Of a stretch of DNA of 64,000 nt, positions 56,450 to 64,000 are shown one piece after another (position 1 is the first letter of the stretch; the number at the start of each line of letters is the position of its first letter). The translations under genes and the position numbers were made by a program. Origin of the DNA: Shinisaurus crocodilurus (Eukaryota > Chordata > Lepidosauria > Squamata > Shinisauridae); assembly GCA_021292165.1 (NCBI GenBank), contig JAHFWL010000039.1:620001-684000 (forward strand), read 5' to 3'. The notes below the pieces were generated by a model, which saw nothing but the letters and a program-made list of their open reading frames with translations, had not been told where the DNA came from and did no database searches.

Positions 56450-58190
56450 GACTTCCGGGTGAACATGGAGTCTTGAAGTCACACAGAATCTCTGTGGGAC
56501 AACTGATACAGCGTTCCTGGCCAGAGAAATTCTGACTGGGGAATCTACTTCTGATAAGAAGCTAAGATTTGATGTTACCCCCAAAATACCTTGCAGGGTT
56601 ATAAATCGCTTTCTGTTTGCCTTTCGACGGACAGATTGTCGCTGTAACCTGAGGGGGGGGGGGAAACGGCGCCGTATTCAGGAGATCGGCTTGTACCGAT
56701 TTAGAGGTGTATGTGTTCGCTTCCAAAATGATGGATTATATCTGGACTGGCCGATTTGGAATCTTTCTACAGCACAGTAGGAATTATAATTAACTGTAAG
56801 TTGAATGTGGGTATATCTGGGAGGCAAAGAAGATAAGAAGTGCTAATTGGAAGGAGGGCTATAATTCTTTTATGTGCAGTGGAATTTTGGAAGTACAAGG
56901 GCAATATGACTTCAGCATTTATGTTGCTCTGGAAAAAGTTGGAAAACAATATTCTAAATAAACTGGAAAGAAGAATCCAAGGTTGGGATGTAAACTTTGA
57001 AGTAGACTTAACAAAAAAAAGACTAGAATTGGACACTACACAGGAGGAGAAAGAAGTAATTAAGGATGTTGGAGACTTTCCAGAAATTCACAGAGGCGCT
57101 GAAATTTTAACTGGACTGAATTTGTTTCAGGAGAATGCTCGGAGAAAAGTCATGACGCAGTTTTTAAAACCCAAGATGGCGAATGCTGAGATTCACAGAG
57201 GCTCTGAACTCGGGACTGGACTGAATGTGCCTGAAAAAAATTATGAAGCCGGTGAGCAAGATTATCCATTTGTCAGAGGGAAATATGAGCTTTTTTACAA
57301 AAAAATCTGATTTTGTTTTGACTGGGAAAAGATACAAGGTTGTTGTTTATTGTGGCTTATGCTGGCTCAGCTTGTCTGAGTGTGGAAAGCTAAGCAGGGT
57401 CAAGCCTGGTTATTACTTGGATGGGAGACCCCTCCTCTAGTTTCCTGCCTTGAGCAGGGGGTTGGACTCGATAGCCTTGTAGGCTCCTTCCAACTCTATG
57501 AACTATGAAACTATGAATTATTCAGATAAAGGGATTGCCTATATGATTTGTATGGACATTAAACATTTAAGAAAAGGGATTGCTTATATGATTGGTCTGG
57601 ATTTCAAATATAAATGGTGATGTAAGAGAAAATATTATTATTAAGATATAAGCATATTAGGTCTGTTTGGAAATATTTACTTGAAAATGTCTTTTTAATC
57701 TTGTGTGGAAGATTTGACATATTGAAGGGGAAGGTTGTTCTTTGTTTTTGTTTTTTGGAGGTTTTCTTTTTTCTTTCTTTTTTTTTTTTGTCTTTTACAA
57801 GTAGAATGATGACTTATGTGCTTCTGTTGTCTGGTTAGCTATTACTTACTTTTTAACTTTCAAACTTTTCTTTAAAAAAAAAAGATATCTTTAAAATTAA
57901 AAGTGAAGTGGTTTATGGATAGATAGAAAGAAACAAGGAGTAAATGTACTATACTAGAGAGGGATTCTTAATATTCTTAATAATGGGATTTTAAATTGGA
58001 TTAAAATGTTGTTTTTTTGCTTTTGGTTTGCCGTAACTGAATGTGAGGTTTTGTTAACAGAAAATGTTGTAAGAATAACTGTGGTTGCTTAAGCTGTGGA
58101 GAAGATTGGAAGTCCTTTTTAATTGTGTATATTGTTTGTTATATATGTGTTTTTGTGTTTGTATGAAATGAAATTAAAAAATTCACAAAC
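56450..58190 (+). mobile_element. non-autonomous retroelement with 14-bp TSD
   Basis: Flanked by an exact 14-bp direct repeat CAAAAAGGAAAGGC (56,436-56,449; 58,191-58,204). It starts 'gacttccgggtgaacatgg', an L1-like 5' leader with an ETS-type motif, and ends in an A-rich 'aaattaaaaaattcac'. The one sizeable frame (to 57,310) is basic and helical. It contains a repeated peptide, EIHRGAEILTGLN then EIHRGSELGTGLN. No reverse transcriptase is present. A 5S-headed SINE (57,345-57,515) inserted later. L1 mobilisation is an inference. Confidence 0.7.
57345..57515 (+). mobile_element. 5S-headed SINE with CR1-like tail, forward copy
   Basis: The 5S part 'gaaagctaagcagggtcaag' and 'acttggatgggagacc' (to 57,431) passes directly into a CR1-like tail 'gggggttggactcgatagcc', 'ggctccttccaactctatga'. 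The only forward copy. Confidence 0.8.
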
Positions 58191-58797
58191 CAAAAAGGAA
58201 AGGCAAAGCTCGCAATCTCATATGGACTCGAGTTGGAATGAGCTTTGAGATGGAATTTGGAGAACTGCGGGAGCTCAAGTTTTGCTGATTTGCACGTAAC
58301 ATGCAAACCACTACACTGATCTTTTAAGAAAGAAGTAAACACAAAGAGATTCAAGATATCAAGGATTTCCACTTTCCTAAAACTCCCAGTCACTCTCGGA
58401 AAAGCTTTCCAATTTGGCAATTCACGGTGGAATGAAAATGCTACCATCATAGTGATGTACCTGGAGCATGCTGAAATCTGTCCTGCACACATGAAAGATG
58501 GTAAGTACAATCATGAGCTAGATGTATTTAATCAATAAACAAGTAAAAATATAATGAGCATATTCAGCACACCAAGACAGAAGAGGACTTATTTTGCAGG
58601 GGAACATGTTCAATGAGACCATGTCAAGGAAACGTGTGTGTGTGATGAAGATGTGAGTCCCAGTTCATTAGTAAGACAGACAATGTACATGCTATGATGC
58701 TGAGCTACTTTACAGCATCCATTTCCCTGTAGCTGCAGGAATTCTTGGCCAAGGTAGCTCAGCAGTGATTGGTGGCTCCAATATCAGAGGGGTGGGG

Positions 58798-58887
58798 TAT
58801 CCACTCCAGGTTTCGGTCTGAACTTTAAAGGAGCTATCCATGGTGCTGAACCTATTTTGTTTTCAGACTGAAACCCGGAGTGGATAC
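58798..58887. mobile_element. foldback element
   Basis: 26-bp inverted arms (58,798-58,823; 58,862-58,887) with two mismatches. The spacer 'aaaggagctatccatggtgc' is shared with 15,318-15,418. Confidence 0.75.
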
Positions 58888-59217
58888 AGCAACCCACAGA
58901 CATTGGAGCCATTAGCCTCCACTGAAGCAGCTGTTTCTTATCAGGCTTCTGGAACTGTAATTTCTACGCCTTTAGGTGTATTTAGTCAAGGCCATTTCCC
59001 TTTAAGTGGCATTTTCCCATCTTTATCTAAAACGTGGGAACAAGTGTCCCTTTGCCTACATCCTTCACACCTGATTGAAGAATAAATTGGGCACTTACGC
59101 TGTCCCTCCCTCAGCCAAGGAGAATAATTGTGAATCAGAGCTCTTATTTAGGATGCACCTGGACCTGGAGCCTTCCCTGCCTCTCCTGACTAACTCCAGG
59201 TGCTGTGTGAGACGCCT

Positions 59218-59535
59218 AGAATCATAGAATCATAGGAAAGTAGAGTTGGAAGGGGCCTACAAGGCCATCGAGTCCAACCCCCTGCTCAATGCAGGAATCT
59301 GAGTCAAAGCATCCCTGACAGATGTCTGTCCAGCTGCACCTTGAATGCCTCCAGAGTGGGAGAGCCCACCACCTCCCTAGGTAGTTGATTCCATTGTCTT
59401 ATTGCTCTGACAGTCAGGACATTTTTCCTGATGTTTAGGTGGAATCTAGGTTCCTGTAACTTGAGCCCATTATTCCGTGTCCTGCAAACTGGGATGATCG
59501 AGAAGAGATCCTGGCCCTCCTCTATGAATCGATGA
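59218..59535 (-). mobile_element. CR1 LINE 3' end, second subfamily
   Basis: Antisense: 'tcatagaatcataggaaagt', 'gttggaaggggcctacaagg', 'cgagtccaaccccctgctca', 'gggagagcccaccacctccc'. This is the CR1 form most like the bird consensus. It differs from the majority CR1 copies in this window and resembles the tail of the 5S-headed SINE. Confidence 0.88.
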
Positions 59536-59539
59536 AATA

Positions 59540-60237
59540 GCAGCTAGTTTGTGCGGTAAGTAAGACCCCCGCCCCCAGTCTACTAAGAGGCATTAAGGCA
59601 CTAGAAAGTTGCATACTCAAAACAAAACAAAAAAATAGACAGAGTGTGAAACTTTCAATTCTTCAACTTCTCCTCTTAGGCCACTAAGCTTTTTATCTTG
59701 TTTTCTTGAGTGCCTACCTTGTTCCCCCATCTTGTGTCTTACTGTATCCCTATAATAAACTTCAGAAGCTTGAAGCTGGAAATTGATTTTGGACCAAACT
59801 CAAGGGAGGGGGTGTTCTTTTTCTCTCCCCACTCTGCCTAGAGGGCTCTTTGGTTGCATGCTACTGAATCAGATAAGGAGGAAGGGAGGTTAAAACAGGC
59901 CATGGGCTAGTTGCTGGAGACTGGGGGCTTGGCTGATGGTCTAGCTACTCCCAAGTACTATACCCCAATAGCTGGAAGAATCCCTCATCCCAGCTCAATG
60001 GGGGTTAAGTAGGAGCAGGTGGTGTCAGTTTCTATCGATTGGCTGGTAAAACAATCAGCCAATCAGAATTGTGTTTTTATACATGAGGCTGTTAATTGCT
60101 GTATCTGCTTTCAGTTACATCACAGAATTGAGATTCCAGTTCTACACAAAGAGCTTTTCCTTTCCTGCTTTTCTGCTACATAACCTCTAGGTGACACTGT
60201 GCTGTAGTGGAATAGCACAAGTTTGCAAATAGGAAAA
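59540..60237. other. non-coding, no gene seen
   Basis: A pair of 'aataaac' signals near 59,754 is not attached to any recognisable exon. Possibly an old LTR. Confidence 0.4.
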
Positions 60238-60532
60238 TACCTTTTCTTTTGCTTTCAGAAATATTACCCCAATTCCCCCTCTCTATAAAAAAAAAAAACA
60301 GGGAAGTGTGCTCTTAAAAAAACAGAAGTGAAACTGGAGGATCACACGACATCATCTAAAGAACCCATAAACAACCATCAGTGAGGAATCACAAGTGCAC
60401 AATAAATACCTCATGTAGAAAAGCTCATTAGCACAAACAGAGATTGAATTTATCTCTGTCAAGTTAACTGATATTTTGAGAACATAAGCAGGACCATGGA
60501 TTAGACCAAAGACCTACGGTATCTAGTCTAGC
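60238..60532. other. probable source of the captured segment
   Basis: Contains AT-rich unique-looking DNA up to about 60,480, then the 3' tail of the CR1 copy that continues to 60,730. The match at 54,051-54,336 spans this junction. Confidence 0.7.
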
Positions 60533-60730
60533 ATGATATTCCCACAGTAGCCAAACAGATGCCCATGGGAAGCCCACAAGCAGGTCAAGAGCACAAGGGT
60601 ACCCTCCCTCTCATGTCCCCCAGCAACTTTCATTGAGAGGCAAGCTGCCTCTGTGGAGCTAACATATATAGCCACCCTGACTAGTAACCATTGATAAGTT
60701 TTATACTCCATGAATTTGTCTGACTCTATT
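60485..60730 (-). mobile_element. CR1 LINE 3' end
   Basis: Antisense copy: 'agaacataagcaggaccatg' through 'cccacaagcaggtcaagagc' to 'tccatgaatttgtctgactc'. Confidence 0.8.
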
Positions 60731-60849
60731 GCTGCCTCCATTGTGGGTACCTCTTCTTTATGGAAGCTAAGGCAATTAGAAGAGACTGAATTATCCAGTG
60801 GAGGAAGGGGGAAAACAATTACTCTCAATGTGACTTAAGAGGAGTGTTG

Positions 60850-61125
60850 GCAAATATTTGAAATCTGTCCATAATATTGTAAATGATGGAACTCCCTGCC
60901 TCTGGAAGTCAGACAGAGTCCGTCACTGTGTTATTTTCAGCACCTGCTGAAGATGTCTTTGTTTCAGGAAGCCTTCCTTCCTTGCTGACCAGCCACAGTT
61001 TTAATGTTATTCTATTTTTAATGCATTATTTTTATTCTTTTTCTGTTTTATTTCTTTATTGTTCACTACTTGAGAATCTGTCTAGCGGTATATAAATGCT
61101 ATAAATAAATAAGCATCAAATTTAT
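60850..61125 (+). mobile_element. L2-type LINE 3' end
   Basis: 'gatggaactccctgcctctg' (encoding an ELPAS-like C-terminus), then 'aggaagccttccttcc' and tail 'tctagcggtatataaatgct' with AAAT units. Confidence 0.65.
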
Positions 61126-61499
61126 AATATCATGAATTATTAGCCATCAGATCCTCTCCAATACTAAATGCCATTTCATATCACTTATCAGATGCTATCG
61201 AGCACCATTGTCAAATCTCAAAAATCCAATCCAGATTATTGGATGTCAAGTGCAAAAATATCGTAACCAGTGTGAATATTCAGCAAATGTTCACAGAATC
61301 CTACATGTTCCAGCAAGTCCTGTAGTGGATGCAAGGAGGGTAGCCTTGTGCCCAACACTGGAGAGAGGGCAGGGAACAGCCATGCTAGTGCGCATCCACA
61401 TGCTGCATCCATATTCAGCCTACGTGAATGAGCACCTTCTCCCATATGTTCCTGCCTGATCGTTATGATTGACTTTGGAGGCTCTTCTCTGGGTGTTGC

Positions 61500-61833
61500 C
61501 ACCCACAATGGTGTGATTGGAAGAAAGAGCCTTCTCTGCAGTGGCCCCCCTGTCTGTGGAATGCTCTTCCAGGGGCATCCATCTGGCATCTTCTCTGGAT
61601 ACATTTAGATGCCTGGTTAAAACCTTCTGGCAGGAATTTAATATTTCATCTGTTTCTCTGATGATTAATTTTACTACTGGCTCTTTAATTTATTTATTTT
61701 TTAATATTTGTTTTGCTTTTTTGTTGTTGCTGTTGTACTATTTATTAACGTATTTATTTCTGTTGGTTTTTAAAAATGATTTTAAACAGCCCCAAGAATA
61801 TTGGTCAGTTGGGCAGTATACACATGTAACACA

Positions 61834-61868
<35 letters not shown>

Positions 61869-61870
61869 AT
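61500..61870 (+). mobile_element. L2-type LINE 3' end with (AAAT)n
   Basis: 'agagccttctctgcagtggc' encodes ERAFSAVAP, followed by the 3' UTR 'ggtcagttgggcagtataca' and an AAAT run at 61,832-61,869. Confidence 0.7.
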
Positions 61871-61949
61871 GTGGGGCGGGGCATGTGGTGTACCTACATA
61901 TGTAAAGCTGTGCCCATCTGCATTGGCTCAGTTGGCATTTTTTTCATTT

Positions 61950-62190
61950 CCTGAACACATAAGAAGGGCCCTGATGGATCGGACAAATGGCCTATCCATT
62001 AATTCAGTCCATCATTCTGTTCCCACAGTGGCCAACCAGATGCCCCAATGGGAAGTCCTCAAGCAGGATGTGAGGGCAATAGCATCCTACTGCTAGTGTT
62101 CCCTAGAAAGTTCTATTCAGAGGAATACTGCCTTTGATACTCTGGAGGTAATATGCAACCATCATTACTAGTAGCTGTTGATAACCCTTT
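61950..62190 (-). mobile_element. CR1 LINE 3' end, diverged
   Basis: Antisense 'aacacataagaagggccctg', 'cacagtggccaaccagatgc', 'ctactgctagtgttccctag'. Confidence 0.7.
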
Positions 62191-62372
62191 ACTTCTTCCT
62201 GCCCATCCACCTGCACTTGGTCACAGTGCAAGCACAGTCTGGTTACATAAGAGCCTATTAGGATGTATGTATGTATGTATTTGGCTTATCACCTAAAATT
62301 GACGGTGGGAGATTGAGGTTTCCCCCCACCTACTCTGTACTGCTTAACCTGAGGGAATTGGCTGATAATGGC

Positions 62373-62690
62373 TGGGTTCAGACGATACAATAACCCACAC
62401 TCAAGGGTTGAGTGTGGGTTGTTGTTGAACTGTGGGTTGTTGTTGAACTGTGGGCTAGTTAACCATGGTTTGTTAACCACAAGCAACCCACAGTTCACAA
62501 CCCAAGAACAAACCATGGGTTCTCTTCATGGGTTGTTCATGGTTAACAAACCATGGGTTTTTTTTAGCACAGCTGGGTTCAGACAACATGATAACCCACC
62601 TTTCAACAACAACCTGGGGTTCAACACCAGCCCACGCTCAACCCTTGAGCATGGGGTTATCATGTTCTCTGAACCCAGTCAGTGTGTGGT
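62373..62690. mobile_element. two adjacent palindromic DNA elements
   Basis: 'ggctgggttcagacgatac' starts a foldback rich in inverted 'accatggtttgttaacca'. A second element runs from 'ctgggttcagacaacatgat' (about 62,572) to inverted 'gttatcatgttctctgaaccc' (ends about 62,680). The terminal 'gggttcagacaacac' pattern resembles the ends of the GC-rich element at 14,714. Confidence 0.6.
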
Positions 62691-62699
62691 TGGGTGCCT

Positions 62700-63860
62700 T
62701 AAGTTGGTAGGGCACAGAGGCAGGGTAGTGCAGGAACATAGTAACTGGTGAGCACCAGAAGGCAGCAAGAAGGTGGAAGGGCGTTCTAAAGACTTGCCGC
62801 TCAAGCCTATGGGATGCCAGGGCAGGAAAAGGAACCCCTTTAGGAATGGCCTTGGTCATGCACGCAGAGTCTTGGGCTCTAGGGATTGTGACTTAGGGGT
62901 GCTTCCCTTGACACTAAAAATGTGTCCAGGGGGACAGAGGAAGACAGTTCACCATTTATGGCATCAGGGCTGGGTTACAGATGTGAAGAGCTGGGGAGGG
63001 GGGGACCAGAAAGATGGAGGGAAACCGTCTTTGTTTGTTTGATTTAATCCAAGTTGTTTTTTTCTCTAGGGATTTTCAGAAAAATTAGGGGACATTCCCC
63101 CACACACACCCCAAAATCTGTTCCCCTCCCCCAGTTTTTTCCAAGCTATCATATCTCTAGGGTCAGATCTGGATCAACCCATGTAGTTGGTAGGTAGAAG
63201 TAGCACCTGCCTCCTGACCTGCCTGAACAAATGCCCATTGCAGATCTCCAGGGCCGGATTAAGCTAGGGGCTGCTGGAGCGGCAGCTCCAGGCCCTTAAC
63301 AGAAAATAGGCCCGCAATTATAGGGACACGCGGTGATTTTTCCCCCCTTCGGAGTTAGGTCTGATTGTTATCATTCAGCATAATTAATGATTTTTTTCAA
63401 GATTAGAAAGGTGTTCTAAGCACATCTGCATTACAGGCTTGAGGCAAGACCTAGCAAGAACTGTTGTTCTCAAATTAGCATTTCAGTAGCTTTGCATTTC
63501 AATCACTGTTACTACATTTCTTTGTGAGAACTTCTAGCACATGGGGGGCTTGCTAGGGTCTGTAATATTCAGATTTAGAAGGGACCTCTCTCTCCAGCCT
63601 CGAGCAAAAGATCTTTCTGATTCGCAGCTCAATTGTTCAAATGCTAGTTTAACAAAAAAACAAAAACAAAGCAACAAGAACAACACAATTATTCTTGGTC
63701 AAGCAAAGCTTCCTGGCTTTTTGTTGTGGCTGCTTTTTTTTTTTTTTTAATAAATAATTTGGGGGAAATTGGGAAGACCCTTACTGATGAGCTGCAGGAG
63801 TTTTTGAGTTTTTGCTCCGTCAAGCGACCCTTCTCTGCCCACCCGCCTCCAAAATCTCCA
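62700..63860. other. non-coding; one hAT-like end at 63,251
   Basis: 'cagggccggattaagc' at 63,251 is a typical hAT-type left end but I find no matching right end. A T-tract lies at 63,733-63,748. Otherwise nothing recognised. Confidence 0.45.
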
Positions 63861-63864
63861 CACC

Positions 63865-63943
63865 ATGACTTCTGCTTGCTATGGGACAAACCTCTGGGAT
63901 GGTCTTTACCTGCCGCTGGTCCTGATGGCCCTGCTCTGCACAG
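63865..63943 (+). CDS. probable first coding exon (signal peptide), partial gene
   Basis: ATG in 'caccATGa' opens 26 codons plus one base, ending at CAG|GTAAGG, a consensus splice donor. The peptide has a short polar start and a hydrophobic core LYLPLVLMALLC, as expected for a secretory signal. A phase-1 intron after the leader is typical of immunoglobulin-superfamily and other cell-surface genes. The rest of the gene would lie to the right of the window. I do not recognise the product. Competing explanation: chance ORF plus donor; a match to a downstream phase-1 exon would settle it. Confidence 0.5.
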
Positions 63944-64000
63944 GTAAGGTTCAAAAGTTTGACTCTTTTGATCTGCAAGTTCTCCTTCTCCTTTTTTTCT

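Overview
This window looks like nuclear DNA from a squamate reptile (lizard-like). It has no bacterial gene order. It is packed with interspersed repeats of the kinds known from lizard genomes: truncated CR1 and L2-type LINE 3' ends, tRNA-derived SINEs of the Anolis SINE2 type, 5S-rRNA-derived SINEs, Penelope-like and Ngaro-like element remnants, and many short DNA transposons with readable terminal inverted repeats (TIRs) and target-site duplications (TSDs). Species cannot be named from the sequence alone.

The host genes I can support are a small class II olfactory receptor (OR) cluster, with one coding exon per gene: an intact minus-strand OR at 22,509-23,534; a frameshifted OR pseudogene at 33,056-34,011; its intact tandem paralogue at 38,576-39,523; and a fourth intact OR at 52,036-52,977. 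At the right edge (63,865-63,943) there is a probable first coding exon: a Kozak-like ATG, a signal-peptide-like leader and a phase-1 GTAAGG donor.

Layout: 1-22 kb is repeat-rich non-coding DNA with CR1, L2, MIR-type SINEs, TTA-flanked MITEs, hAT MITEs (one nested inside another) and microsatellites. 22-24 kb holds the first OR and a tRNA-Asp pseudogene. 25-32 kb is a pile of mobile elements, including an Ngaro-type SGNH-hydrolase remnant split by a hAT insertion, and a LINE 3' end present twice. 33-40 kb is the OR tandem pair, with a 5S/tRNA SINE pair and a compound microsatellite between the genes. 41-51 kb holds a LINE with a YADD reverse transcriptase and a C2H2 tail, a Penelope-like GIY-YIG remnant, SINEs and LTR-like stretches. 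52-53 kb is the fourth OR. 53-55.5 kb is an unusual CpG-rich mosaic of hairpins; it contains a fragment whose likely source lies 6 kb away. 55.5-58.2 kb has a second LINE copy and a complete-looking retroelement with a 14-bp TSD. 58-64 kb has more CR1/L2, foldback elements and the candidate exon.

The ORs act independently: each would be a seven-transmembrane odorant receptor of sensory neurons. The rest of the window records successive, often nested, transposition. The best candidates for something undescribed are the CpG-rich hairpin elements, the 5S-headed SINE with a CR1-like tail, and the non-autonomous retroelement with its repeated-peptide ORF.
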